The notes beneath the pieces were generated by a model that was not told where the DNA came from, did not search any database, and was given only the letters and a program-made list of their open reading frames with translations. This document shows positions 18,258 through 28,000 of a stretch of DNA of 64,000 nt, one piece after another. Both the position numbers and the translations under genes were made by a program. Every line of letters begins with the position of its first letter. Positions within the stretch are counted from its first letter, which is position 1. Origin of the DNA: Enorma sp964624825 (GTDB lineage: Bacteria; Actinomycetota; Coriobacteriia; Coriobacteriales; Coriobacteriaceae); contig CAZUYD010000008.1 in NCBI GenBank assembly GCA_964624825.1, positions 6,848 through 70,847 of the forward strand, read 5' to 3'.

Positions 18258-19181
18258 CTAGGAATCGAAATCGATGCGTGGGTCGGCAGCGGTATAGAGC
18301 ACGTCGACAACGGTGTTCACAATAACGAAGGTTGCCGCCAGCACCAGGATGCAACCCTGGATAAGGGGATAATCACGCCCGGCAACTGCATCGACCGTGA
18401 GGCGACCGATACCCGCAAGCGAAAACACCGTTTCGGTAAGCGTTGCGCCCGCAAGGAGTGAACCGAACCGCAGGCCAACAGCGGTAAGCACCGGAATGAT
18501 CGCGTTTTTGAGCGCGTGGGAGAAAACCACGATGCGTTCCGCGACGCCACGAGCGCGCGAGGTGCGAATATAGTCCTCGCCCAGCACGTCAAGCATCGCC
18601 GAGCGGGTAATTCTCGTGATGTACCCGACCTCCATCATGCCGAGCGTAACGATGGGAAGCACGTATCCCTTCCAACTTGAAACGCCGCCCGACGGGAACC
18701 ATCCAAGCCCCACCGAGAACACCAGAAGCAGCAAAAGCGCCAAAAAGAACGAAGGGGTAGAAACCGCGAAGAGCGAGGTCACCAGAATGATGTTGTCGGC
18801 AACCTTTCCATGCTTTACCGCAGACACGATGCCGCACACCACGCCTATGACGGTCGAGAGAACCGTGGAACCGACCGCCAAGGTCAGCGTCAGCGGATAC
18901 CGGCGCGAAATCTCGTAGAGCACATCTTTGTGCGTAGTGATCGAGGTACCGAAATCCCCGTGCAGCACATTGCTCAACCAGATGAAATACTGCTGGTATA
19001 AGGGGTAGTCCAGCCCCAGGCGCTCTCGTTCCGCCGCAATGGCTTCGGCGCCCGCGCCCTGCCCGAGCATCATCGTAACCGGGTCGCCGGGAATAAGACG
19101 AACCATGAGAAACACAATGATGGAAAGGGCGAAGAGCATCACGAGCATCTGAAGCATGCGCTTGATGACATATTTGACCAT
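18258..19181 (-). CDS. oppB: Peptide ABC transporter permease (OppB/DppB type)
   Basis: An inner-membrane permease subunit of 307 residues. The start MVKYVIKRMLQMLVMLF and the following VRLIPGDPVTMMLG are classic for DppB/OppB. Six TM segments are predicted with an EAA loop near ARGVAERIVVFSHALKNA. The ATG at 19181 follows AGGGAG. It is the second gene of the operon, separated from the substrate-binding protein gene by 88 bases that hold a hairpin. Confidence 0.93.
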   Translation of the reverse strand: MVKYVIKRMLQMLVMLFALSIIVFLMVRLIPGDPVTMMLGQGAGAEAIAAERERLGLDYPLYQQYFIWLSNVLHGDFGTSITTHKDVLYEISRRYPLTLTLAVGSTVLSTVIGVVCGIVSAVKHGKVADNIILVTSLFAVSTPSFFLALLLLLVFSVGLGWFPSGGVSSWKGYVLPIVTLGMMEVGYITRITRSAMLDVLGEDYIRTSRARGVAERIVVFSHALKNAIIPVLTAVGLRFGSLLAGATLTETVFSLAGIGRLTVDAVAGRDYPLIQGCILVLAATFVIVNTVVDVLYTAADPRIDFDS

Positions 19182-19196
19182 GATCGCTCCCTAACC

Positions 19197-19233
19197 AAAA
19201 GGGACGCCCCAATTGACAGGCAGGGCGCCCCTT
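19197..19233 (-). terminator. Intercistronic hairpin between oppA and oppB
   Basis: On the minus strand AAGGGGCGCCC pairs with GGGCGTCCCTT (one G-U pair), followed by TTTT. A partial terminator here is a common way to make more substrate-binding protein than permease; this interpretation is inference. Confidence 0.65.
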
Positions 19234-19269
19234 ACCGTACGTGCCGCGCTCTCGGCGTTGCCGATAGAA

Positions 19270-20889
19270 CTAGGCCTGGACTTTGATTGTCTCGTAGGTA
19301 GGCACCTGGAGCGGATTGAGCTCGAAGCCTTCCACCTTGTCAGTAACCACATAGAGGCTGTTGCGCAAGTTGAGATAGACCGCGAACGGATCATCGAGGT
19401 AGATGATCTGCTGCGCCTCCTCGTACATCTCCATGCGCTGATCTTGGTCGGTAATGTTGATGGCACCGTTGAGAAGCTCGTCGACCTCTTCGTTGGAGTA
19501 CCAACCGTAATTGTTGGTATTGAGGCCATCGGAGCTCGTCACGCAGATTCGACGCAGCGACGCATCCGGATCAAGGGAGCTGCCACCGAACCCCATGATG
19601 AACATGTCCCAGCTCATCTCTTCCGGCGTAATACCATTGAGCGTGGAATTGAACGTGGCCGCATCGACCGTCTCGATGGTTGCGTTGATGCCTACGTCGG
19701 AGAGCTGGTCGGCAATGGCTTCAGCGAGCTCGACACCCTTGTTGTAGCCGTCGTAGGTCATGATGGACAGATCAAAACCATCCGGATAGCCAGCGGCCTC
19801 AAGATACTCGCTCACCGCATCGAGATCCTGAGGCACAACCCCCAAATCCACGTAGCCATGGTTCTGAGGAACCAGCGGGCCCTTCGTGGCGGTCTCGCCG
19901 ATGTCGCCAAAGAGCGAATTTACGATCATCTCGCGATCGATAGCATGGCTGATGGCAAGGCGCACGTTCACATCTTGGCAGACGGAGTACTCGGAGCAGT
20001 TGAACTGGAAGCCTTGTAGGCCGTATCCTGGCTCGGAGATAACCTCGAGGCCGTCGATCTCTTCGATGCGCGACACGTCATCAACCGCAGGACGATCGAG
20101 CACGTCAACTTCACCGTTCTCAATGGCCATGGCACGGCTCGACGCCTCGGGAATCACGTTCATCACGATGTTCGGCGTGGCCGGCTCGCCCTTATACCAG
20201 TTTTCGTTCGCCTCGAAAACCATCTGCTCTTCAGCGTCCCAGGACGTTACACGGTACGGACCGGTACCATCGATAGTCTCGGGATCGATGCCGATGTCAT
20301 AACCGTATTCGTCGATGTAGTCTTTGTTCAAGATGAAGCAGCACTGCATGGCAAGCGTCTCTTCAACGCAGCCATAGGTCGTATTCATATTGAAGGTAAC
20401 CGTGTAGTCATCGGGCGCCTCGACCGACTCGATGAAAAATACCGTGTCGGAGTAGCGCAGCGCATGGTCGGGATTTATCAGACGTTCGAACGTGGCAACA
20501 ACGTCTGCGCTCGTGAACTCTTTGCCACTGGCAAACTTCACATCATCACGCAGGGTGAACGTCCAGGTTAATCCGTCCTCACTTGACTCATGCGATTCCG
20601 CCAGGTCATCGATGACGTTGCCGTCCTCATCATGCGTGAGCAAGCCGCTGTACAGAAGGCGAAGTACCTTGTCGTTGGTAACGTTCACCTGCGGATCAAG
20701 GGTGTCCTGGTCGCCGTATGCAGCGACCGTAAGCGTGTCTTTATACTCCCCCGAGCCTGATCCAGATTCCGTCGTACCATCCGAACAGCCGGCTAAACCG
20801 GTAAGCGCAACGCCCGATGCCGCAAGCCCGGTTCCCACAAAGGTGCGACGACTTACGCCCGTTTCCAGCAGCTCCTGAATATCCACCAT
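19270..20889 (-). CDS. oppA: Peptide ABC transporter substrate-binding lipoprotein (family 5)
   Basis: An extracytoplasmic solute-binding protein of 539 residues, family 5 (OppA/DppA). The N-terminus carries a twin-arginine motif (SRRTFVGTG) leading into a hydrophobic stretch and the lipobox LAGC, so it is predicted to be exported folded by Tat and then lipidated at Cys. A Gly/Ser linker follows (GTTESGSGSGEY). Family motifs include DTLDPQVNVTNDKVLRLLY, LTWTFTLRDDVKFASG and YDGYNKG. The ATG at 20889 is chosen because it places MVDIQELLETG before the signal, avoiding an upstream stretch of non-signal character. First gene of the peptide-transport operon. Confidence 0.93.
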   Translation of the reverse strand: MVDIQELLETGVSRRTFVGTGLAASGVALTGLAGCSDGTTESGSGSGEYKDTLTVAAYGDQDTLDPQVNVTNDKVLRLLYSGLLTHDEDGNVIDDLAESHESSEDGLTWTFTLRDDVKFASGKEFTSADVVATFERLINPDHALRYSDTVFFIESVEAPDDYTVTFNMNTTYGCVEETLAMQCCFILNKDYIDEYGYDIGIDPETIDGTGPYRVTSWDAEEQMVFEANENWYKGEPATPNIVMNVIPEASSRAMAIENGEVDVLDRPAVDDVSRIEEIDGLEVISEPGYGLQGFQFNCSEYSVCQDVNVRLAISHAIDREMIVNSLFGDIGETATKGPLVPQNHGYVDLGVVPQDLDAVSEYLEAAGYPDGFDLSIMTYDGYNKGVELAEAIADQLSDVGINATIETVDAATFNSTLNGITPEEMSWDMFIMGFGGSSLDPDASLRRICVTSSDGLNTNNYGWYSNEEVDELLNGAINITDQDQRMEMYEEAQQIIYLDDPFAVYLNLRNSLYVVTDKVEGFELNPLQVPTYETIKVQA

Positions 20890-21544
20890 GCGACTCACCC
20901 TTTCGTGTTTTATACGACCCATACGACGTGCTACGCACTGTAGCAAAAAAGAATATGTAATAATTTGCAATTACTTTTCAGTTTTATTACTATTACACGC
21001 TGTTATATTCATTTTTCGATTCATCGATCATTTGCTTGCAAGACAAAATTTGTCATCCGCGGCATGGTTATTTATTTTGAGTGCCTGACCCTGCTTAATC
21101 GCTGCCTTATCACGCCAGCAAAGGTCGTGCGGGAGCGCTCGCTCAAAAAAGCTCGAGCTATAGACCAAAAGCCCTGCATGCCGGCCTGCTCAATGCATGC
21201 AGGGAATTCTTTACGGATGCCGTTCGGTCTCTACACGACCGCCATGCCGCCTATGCCCAATTCTTTGGCAGGGAATCGCAGTGCTCGTCGCCGATAGCCA
21301 GATCGATTCAGAGCATCTTCTGAACAAGATGGCCATTTTTTAACTTTTGGGTTTCATCGACATTCATGATCCTGCGTCGGAAGAAAAAAGATAAGTTAAA
21401 CAGACAGAAATAAATGGCGTCAGCTGGCGCTGTCATAGTCGCTTGATGGGCTACGGCGCGTACAAACGCCGCTATACATACTCGTAGCAACCGTCTAGAA
21501 AACCGATACAGAAAACGTGACGGCATCTCTGGCAGGGAAGGCAC
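20890..21544. other. AT-rich divergent control region, oppA / AraC gene
   Basis: This space lies between the divergent oppA operon and the AraC-type gene. Positions 20940-21075 are strikingly AT-rich for this genome and hold interrupted repeats such as GTAATAATTTGCAATTAC and TTTATTACTATTAC, a plausible regulator target. CCCTGCATG (21172-21180) pairs with CATGCAGGG (21196-21204) as a hairpin. The AraC protein is the obvious candidate regulator. I could not assign -35/-10 pairs with confidence. Confidence 0.5.
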
Positions 21545-22459
21545 ATGAATGGTGCAAGAACATGGAACGTGGTCGAAACGTTCTCTCCGCGCGTCATCCA
21601 CATGCTCGCAGCAAGCATGGCCTACCCCATCCATATACAGCGATCCCATGAGCTGTTCTTTGTCGACAGCGGCACCGCCGAGCTCTACATCGGTGGCCAT
21701 CTCGCAACGCTCCAGACGGGGGACCTTGCATTCATACGCTCGCATGTCACGCACGGGCATATCTGCGCCGTCGAATCTCGTACCTTGAGCGTTGGAATCG
21801 ATGCGGGCGCAGCTCCTGACTTTTCCCTGTTTATGCGCGACATTGACTGTCCGTTTCTTGTGCTTCGCCATGCCGTTAACAATGAATCGATCTGCTCGGC
21901 GCTGAGAAAAATGATAGATGAGCAAAATCGGCTGCGCACAACCGTCTCCATCATCAGCAAGGTGAGCACGGCGCTGGGTGAAATATCATCCATTGCGGAG
22001 CACGCGGAAATCATGCCGTGCATCGATGCTGATTCCCCGATGGCGCGCCTCGCGCAAATCGTCTACGACAAACTTGGAGATCACATTCCCAATCTTTCCG
22101 AAATCGCACAGGCAGCTAACCTTTCCGATGCGTACGCCTCGCGCATCTTCAGAAAGCTATTCGGTATCTCGTTCAAGGACTACACGACGCTCGTCTCGAT
22201 AAGCGCAGCGCGCAGGCTTCTCACGCAGAGCAATCGGCCGATCCGTGAAGTTGCCGAACTCTGTCACTATCAATCGATGCGGACCTTTTCGCGGCAATTT
22301 AGGGAAATCGCAGGATGCACGCCGACCGAATACCGCGCGCGGTATCTCTCGCTCCAGATGGGCGATTTCGATGCGCCTCGCCTGCGCCCCGCGCTCGAAC
22401 GAACGATGCGCGAGCTTGCGGCAACCTGCCCGCAGGCGCCAGTATATGAGATCCGCTGA
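21545..22459 (+). CDS. AraC family transcriptional regulator
   Basis: A 304-residue regulator with an N-terminal cupin-like sensing domain (about 20-110, including HELFFVDSGTAELYIGG and the TGDLAFIRSHVTH turn) and a C-terminal double helix-turn-helix DNA-binding domain (about 185-280: LSEIAQAANLSDAYASRIFR, GISFKDYTTLVSISAARRLL, IREVAELCHYQSMRTFSRQF, GCTPTEYRARY). The ATG at 21545 follows GGGAAGG closely. It is transcribed away from the peptide transporter operon and is likely to control it; the ligand is not known. Confidence 0.9.
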   Translation: MNGARTWNVVETFSPRVIHMLAASMAYPIHIQRSHELFFVDSGTAELYIGGHLATLQTGDLAFIRSHVTHGHICAVESRTLSVGIDAGAAPDFSLFMRDIDCPFLVLRHAVNNESICSALRKMIDEQNRLRTTVSIISKVSTALGEISSIAEHAEIMPCIDADSPMARLAQIVYDKLGDHIPNLSEIAQAANLSDAYASRIFRKLFGISFKDYTTLVSISAARRLLTQSNRPIREVAELCHYQSMRTFSRQFREIAGCTPTEYRARYLSLQMGDFDAPRLRPALERTMRELAATCPQAPVYEIR

Positions 22460-22580
22460 TTCGATTTGCAAGTAGCATGTCCGCGCGACGATGAAGAGGG
22501 CGGGCAGCCACTACAAAGACACATGGCTCGGCGGGGCGTCACCCGCTTTGCGGTCGAGCGCGTCGCACGGTGAGCGCAGC

Positions 22581-23564
22581 CTACCGCACCTCGTAGGGCG
22601 AGTCATCGCCGGCAGCAAGCGCGAGCAGCGCCTCCGCGTTCGAGCGTGCCATATGCTCCACGTTCTCGGCGGTGTAAAAGGCCATGTGCGGTGTGAGAAC
22701 CACGTTGGGAAGCGCCATGAGCGCAGCGCGGGCGCGGTGGGACAAGACGTCGCGGCTGCGGTCGAGGTAATACAGGCCGGCCTCGTCTTCGATGGTATCG
22801 AGGGCCGCCCCGCCGATGCCGCCCTGCTCGAGCGCCGCAATGAGCGCTTCGGTGTCCACGAGCGCCCCGCGCGCGGTGTTAACCAGCACGGCGTCGGGCT
22901 TCATGAGCGCAAGCTCGTCTGCGCCGATCATGTGAAAGTTCTCGGCCAGCGCCATCGCATGGAGCGTGACGACGTCAGAGGTCTGAAGCAGCTCGGAAAG
23001 CTCCACGTACTCGATCTGATCGCGTAGCTCGTCGCGCGGGAAGGGATCATAAGCAAGGATGCGGCAACCGAAGCCAGAGAGGTTGCGCACCACGCGCGCG
23101 CCGATGGATCCGGTGCCCACCACGCCGACCGTGCAGCCGGCAAGGCTCCGCCCCAGCTTGCCCTTAAGGCTGAAATCCTGCGCCAGCGCATGACGAGCTA
23201 CCAACTTGGTGCGGCGAAGCGCCATGAGCATGAGCATGATGGTGTAGTCGGCCACGCCCTCGGGTGGATAGGCCGCATGAGCCACGCGAAGGCCGGCGGA
23301 GCGGGCGTGGACCACGTCGATATGGTCGTAGCCAATCGAGCGCGTCGCGATGGCGCGCACGCCGATCGCACGAAAGGCATCGATGAGCTCGGCCGCAATC
23401 GGATTCGTGATGATGGTGACACCCTCTGCCCCGGCTGCAAGCGCGACGTTTTCGAGCGTGGGGTAGGCATCGGTCCAATCGAAGTCGAAGCCGAGCTCGC
23501 GGCTGAGCGCCTCGAAACAGGGCAGCTCGTCGAAGGGGCGCAGGGCGTAGGCAAAGATCTTCAC
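22581..23564 (-). CDS. D-2-hydroxyacid dehydrogenase (D-lactate dehydrogenase/VanH-like)
   Basis: An NAD-dependent enzyme of 327 residues that interconverts 2-oxoacids and D-2-hydroxyacids, probably pyruvate and D-lactate in fermentation. The Rossmann motif VGVVGTGSIGARVVRNL is at about residues 147-163. Catalytic residues are visible: Arg in NTARGALVD, Glu in DTIEDEAGLYYLDRS and His in LTPHMAFYT. The YYLDRSRD stretch is typical of the D-LDH/VanH branch. Start is GTG at 23564 with AAGGAGG upstream. Exact substrate is inferred from family resemblance. Confidence 0.9.
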   Translation of the reverse strand: MKIFAYALRPFDELPCFEALSRELGFDFDWTDAYPTLENVALAAGAEGVTIITNPIAAELIDAFRAIGVRAIATRSIGYDHIDVVHARSAGLRVAHAAYPPEGVADYTIMLMLMALRRTKLVARHALAQDFSLKGKLGRSLAGCTVGVVGTGSIGARVVRNLSGFGCRILAYDPFPRDELRDQIEYVELSELLQTSDVVTLHAMALAENFHMIGADELALMKPDAVLVNTARGALVDTEALIAALEQGGIGGAALDTIEDEAGLYYLDRSRDVLSHRARAALMALPNVVLTPHMAFYTAENVEHMARSNAEALLALAAGDDSPYEVR

Positions 23565-23852
23565 AGGAGCCTCCTTATCGAGAAGCGGCGCGCAGGCGCA
23601 TCAACGAAGCGGATGCGTTTGCAAAACGCGAAGCGCGACACGAAACGCGCTGGCAGGCAAGGTCGTGATGAGCCCTATGATACCGCAGGCCGCCGGCTCT
23701 CCCCGCAGCAACCGTTCAGCAGAAACTCCCATGCGGGCATGACCTCGCCCTACAGCCGAGGCATGGCAGCAGGGCAGCTCGCTGCGTTGCGAACATGCGT
23801 CCCGCGCCCTGAAGACCCGTCTCGAAAAAACCCGGCCAAAAAGCCGGACGAC
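23565..23852. other. Intergenic region between D-LDH and metA genes
   Basis: It should carry the D-LDH promoter on the minus strand. Apart from the metA terminator at 23825-23847, no gene, repeat or clear promoter pair is recognised. Confidence 0.4.
23825..23847 (-). terminator. Rho-independent terminator of metA
   Basis: On the minus strand CCGGC-loop-GCCGG is followed by GTTTTTTCG. A second strong hairpin (GCCGCAGGC 23853-23861 with 23866-23874) directly follows the metA stop codon and precedes it. Confidence 0.8.
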
Positions 23853-23874
23853 GCCGCAGGCAGGCGCCTGCGGC

Positions 23875-24822
23875 TCACACCAGCCCAGCCTTCTCGCGCG
23901 CCAGACGTCCCGCCAGGCGAATATCGTAGGGCGTGGTCTGGTAGACGTAATAGTTGAGCCAATTCGTGTAGAGCAGCTGCGCCTGGCTGCACCAGATATT
24001 CAGCGGATCGCGCGCCGGATCGTCCTCCGGAAAGTAGCCCGCGGGAATCTCGGAATCGATGCCGCGCGCAAGGTCGCGCTCGTACTCGAGGCGCAAGGTG
24101 TCGGCATCGTACTCGGGGTGGCCGAATACGAAGAACTGCCGGCTGTCCGTGCTCTTCACAATATAGAGCCCCGCCTCGTCGGACACCGCGATAACCTCGA
24201 GCTCCGGCGAAGCCTCCACGTCCTCGCGATGCACGCCGGTGTAGCGCGAGTGCACGGCGAAGAAGCGGTCATCGAAGCCGCGCACGAGCGGCGACGAACG
24301 CTTCACCAGATAATGATCGTAAACTCCCGAAAGCTTCTTCGGCAGCTCGTACTTGCCGATGCCGTAGTGGTGGTAGAGCCCTGCTTGCGCGCCCCAGCAA
24401 ATGTGCAGGGTCGAGTGCACGTTCTCGACCGACCAGTCCATGATGCGCTCAAGTTCGGGCCAGTAGTCGACGTCCTCGAAATCGAGCTGCTCAACCGGGG
24501 CGCCCGTGATGATGAGCCCGTCGAAGTGCTCGTGCTCGACCTCCTCGAAGGTGCGATAGAACGTCTCGAGGTGGTCGCCGGACACGTTCTTGGCATCATG
24601 GCTCACCGTGCGCAGCAGCTCGACCTCGATCTGCAGCGGCGTGTTCGAGAGCTTGCGCATGATCTGCGTCTCGGTGGCCACCTTGGTGGGCATGAGGTTC
24701 AAGATGAGCACGCGCAGCGGGCGGATGTCCTGGTGCAAGGCGCGATACTCGGTCATGACGAAGATGTTCTCACGCTCGAGCGCGGCGGTCGCGGGCAGTG
24801 CGTCGGGGATGCGAATGGGCAT
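23875..24822 (-). CDS. metA: Homoserine O-acetyltransferase (MetA/HTS family)
   Basis: Acylates the hydroxyl of L-homoserine, the committed step of methionine synthesis, in the cytoplasm. The protein has 315 residues. The catalytic Cys is at residue 142 (HICWGAQAGLYHHYG) and the His/Glu pair at 235 and 237 (FGHPEYD), the canonical positions. Residue 111 is Glu (ITGAPVEQLDF); in this family Glu at 111 is associated with acetyl-CoA use and Gly with succinyl-CoA use, so acetyltransferase activity is predicted. The ATG at 24822 follows GAGGAG at suitable spacing. It stands alone with its own terminator. Confidence 0.95.
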   Translation of the reverse strand: MPIRIPDALPATAALERENIFVMTEYRALHQDIRPLRVLILNLMPTKVATETQIMRKLSNTPLQIEVELLRTVSHDAKNVSGDHLETFYRTFEEVEHEHFDGLIITGAPVEQLDFEDVDYWPELERIMDWSVENVHSTLHICWGAQAGLYHHYGIGKYELPKKLSGVYDHYLVKRSSPLVRGFDDRFFAVHSRYTGVHREDVEASPELEVIAVSDEAGLYIVKSTDSRQFFVFGHPEYDADTLRLEYERDLARGIDSEIPAGYFPEDDPARDPLNIWCSQAQLLYTNWLNYYVYQTTPYDIRLAGRLAREKAGLV

Positions 24823-25043
24823 GGTGGAACTCCTCACGTGCGGCGCCGTGGCGCGGCAAGGCGCAACGCGGCGGAACTTTCATCTTTTCACGCTCGACGC
24901 ACCAAGTCAAGCGAGGCCACCTGTTTACAGGGGCATAAAGCCGCAGCGCTGCACGCGCTTATCCGCGCGGTGTCGCGCTGCGACCCGAACGGCGCCCCGC
25001 CGCAGCTCAAGCGATACGCCGCCGCACCTGCGCGGCGCGCCGC

Positions 25044-28000
25044 CTAGTCCTCGTCCCCCGATGTCCCGAGCTGCTCGAGCACGCCGAGGGCGCAGGCCAC
25101 CACGTTGGCGTTCCCCTCGCCCGCATCGAGCCCGCGCCCCACGCCGCTTCCTGCGCCTGCGCCGGCGCGGCACGGCACCGAGAGCTTCCGGCTCTTGGGA
25201 AAGTTCGTCGCCCCCAGCCGGTCGCGCAGGTCGAAGGCAACGTTTTTCGGCACATCGACGCCCTGGAACACCAGGCGCCCGCCAGAGAGCGAGACGCTCT
25301 CCACACCCAGACGATCCGCGCGAATGCGCAGCCGGGTGCGATCGAAGAGGTTCTGCGCCGCGCGCGGCAGCTCCCCAAAGCGCTCCTCGCACTCATGCTG
25401 CGCCTCATCGACCGCGGCAAGCGTATCGGCTGCCGCGAGCTTGCGGTACATCAGCACGCGCCGGTCAACCTCGGGCAGGTATTCCTCGTCGAGGTAGAAG
25501 TCTGCCGGCAAGTTGATGGCGACGCTCGTAACCTCCACGGGCGAATCGTCCTCGCCGCGCGCCTCGACCACCGCCTGTCCCAGCATCTGGGTGAAGAGGT
25601 CGAAGCCCACGCTCGACAAGTTCCCATGCTGCTCCGCGCCCACCAGCGACCCCGCACCGCGAATCTCAAGGTCGCGCATGGCCACGCGCACGCCGCTGCC
25701 GAGCTCCTGAAACTCGCTCAGTGCGGTCAAGCGTTCAGTCGCCTCCTCGGTGAGCGGAACCTCGCCGGGGAACATGAAATACGCATACGCCTGCGTGGCG
25801 CTGCGCCCCACGCGCCCTTTCAGCTGGTAGAGCTGTGCCAGCCCCAGGCGTTGCGAGTCCTCGATGATAAGCGTGTTGGTTCGCGGATTGTCGATGCCGC
25901 TCTCGATGATCGTCGTCGCCACGAGCACGTCGATGCGCCCCGCCGCAAACTCGGCCATGACGTCCTCGACCTCACGCGGGCTCATCTTGCCGTGCGCCAC
26001 GCCCACGCGCGCCTCGGGCGCGGCCTCGTGCACGCGCTCAACCGCATCGTCGATCGTCTTGACGCGGTTGCTCACGTAATAGACCTGACCCTGGCGCTCG
26101 AGCTCAAGGCGAATCGCCGCGCTTACCGTGTCGGGGTCGTACTCGCCCACATGCACGACAACCGAACGGCGTCCCGTGGGCGGCGTGGTGATGAGGCTCA
26201 TGTCGCGAACGCCGGAAATCGCCATCTGCATGGTGCGCGGAATGGGTGTAGCCGAGAGGGCGAGCACGTCGATCTGCTCGCGCAGGTTCTTGAGCTGCTC
26301 CTTGTGCTGCACGCCGAAGCGCTGCTCCTCGTCGATGATGACGAGCCCGAGCTTCGCGGGGTTCACATCCGAGGAAAGCAGACGGTGCGTGCCCACCAGC
26401 ACATCGAGCCTGCCCTCCGCAAAGGCCGCGAGGGCACGCTTCTGCTGGCTGGCCGTGCGAAACCGGCTCAACACCTCGACTTCTACGCCAAATGGGGCAA
26501 AACGCTCAAAGAACGTCTGGTAGTGCTGCTGCGCCAAAATGGTCGTGGGGCAAAGCACCATGACCTGGCGGCCGGAGTCCACGCATTTGAACGCGGCGCG
26601 CAGCGCCACCTCGGTCTTGCCGAAGCCCACGTCACCGCAAAGCAGGCGATCCATAGGCTTGGGAGACTCCATGTCGGCCTTGATGTCGGCAATGGCCTCA
26701 AGCTGGTCGCGAGTGGGCTCATAGGGAAAGCTCTCCTCCATCTCGACTTGCTCGGGCGTGTCGGGCGGACAGGCGTAGCCCGTAATAGACGATCGCCGCG
26801 TATACAGATCGACCAGGTCGAACGCGAGCTTCTTGGCGCTTTTCCGCGCGCGCTTAGTCGCGCGGCTCCAGTCCGCCGTGTTGAGACGCGTGAGCCGTGG
26901 GTTCTGACCGTCTGGCCCCACGTAGCGGCTAATGCGGTCGACCTGCTCGAGCGGCACGTAGAGCTTGTCGCCGCCGGCGTATTCCAGCAAAAAGTAGTCA
27001 CGTTCCTTGCCTGCGACCTCCTGACGCACGATGGCGGTAAAATGCGCAATGCCATGCGTGGCGTGGACGACGTAATCGCCCGGCTTGAACGGGAAGGTGA
27101 CCTCCGTCACATCGACGCGCCGACGCGTCTTGCGCCCGCGCTGCGCGTCCATGCGCGCGTTGAGGTCGGCGATGGAAAGCACCGCGAGCCGCGCCTCGGG
27201 CACGACCACGCCCGCGGCGATAGGCGGGTCGACAAAGGTCACGCGACCGCGCGTGATGGTCGGAACGGTCTGCACGCCCTGCGGGGAATCGCATGCGGCG
27301 CTGATGCGCCGAGCATTGAGCGGGTCGGCCACGCGAATGCTCAGCGTCGGCGTGATACCCCCCTCGTTCTCGGACGCCGCCTGCAGCGACTCCTCAAAGG
27401 GGATCGCCTCATCGTTGCATGAAAGCTCGAGCGACTCGCGCGCGCCGCGGTCGGGCACCGCGAACACGCAGGCGAACCGATTGGACACCAGATCTTTGAT
27501 GCGCGAGATAAACCGCGCATCAGAGCCCGCGATCGCCGGCTGCTCAATCTTGAGCTGGGCGGTCACGGTGCCGCCGGCGCGAATGATCGAGACGTAGTTC
27601 AGGCGCTGCTGCTTGCCGAAATCGAGCTCCTGCGGGCGCACGTAGAGCCCGTCTAGGCGAGCGACGGCCGCCTCGCCGGCGCGGCGCTCGATATCTTCAT
27701 AGGCGCGGGTGCAATCGTCGAACAGCGAGCGCGGCTCCGAAAGTATCACGAGGGCACTGGGGTTTACGTGCGCAAGCGGGCTTGCCGTGTGCCCGTACAT
27801 GATGGGCAAAAATCGGTCGAGCTCGGGCGTCACCACGCGCTCCTCGACCATCTCAAGCAGGGCGGCGAGCTCTGTATCGCTCTGCGCGGGCTGATAAAAC
27901 GCGACGCGCATGCGATGCACCACGTCGTCGGTGAGCGCCAACTCCCGGCAGGGGAAGATCTCGACCGACTCCTCATCGCCGATGGTTTGCCCGGTCGATG

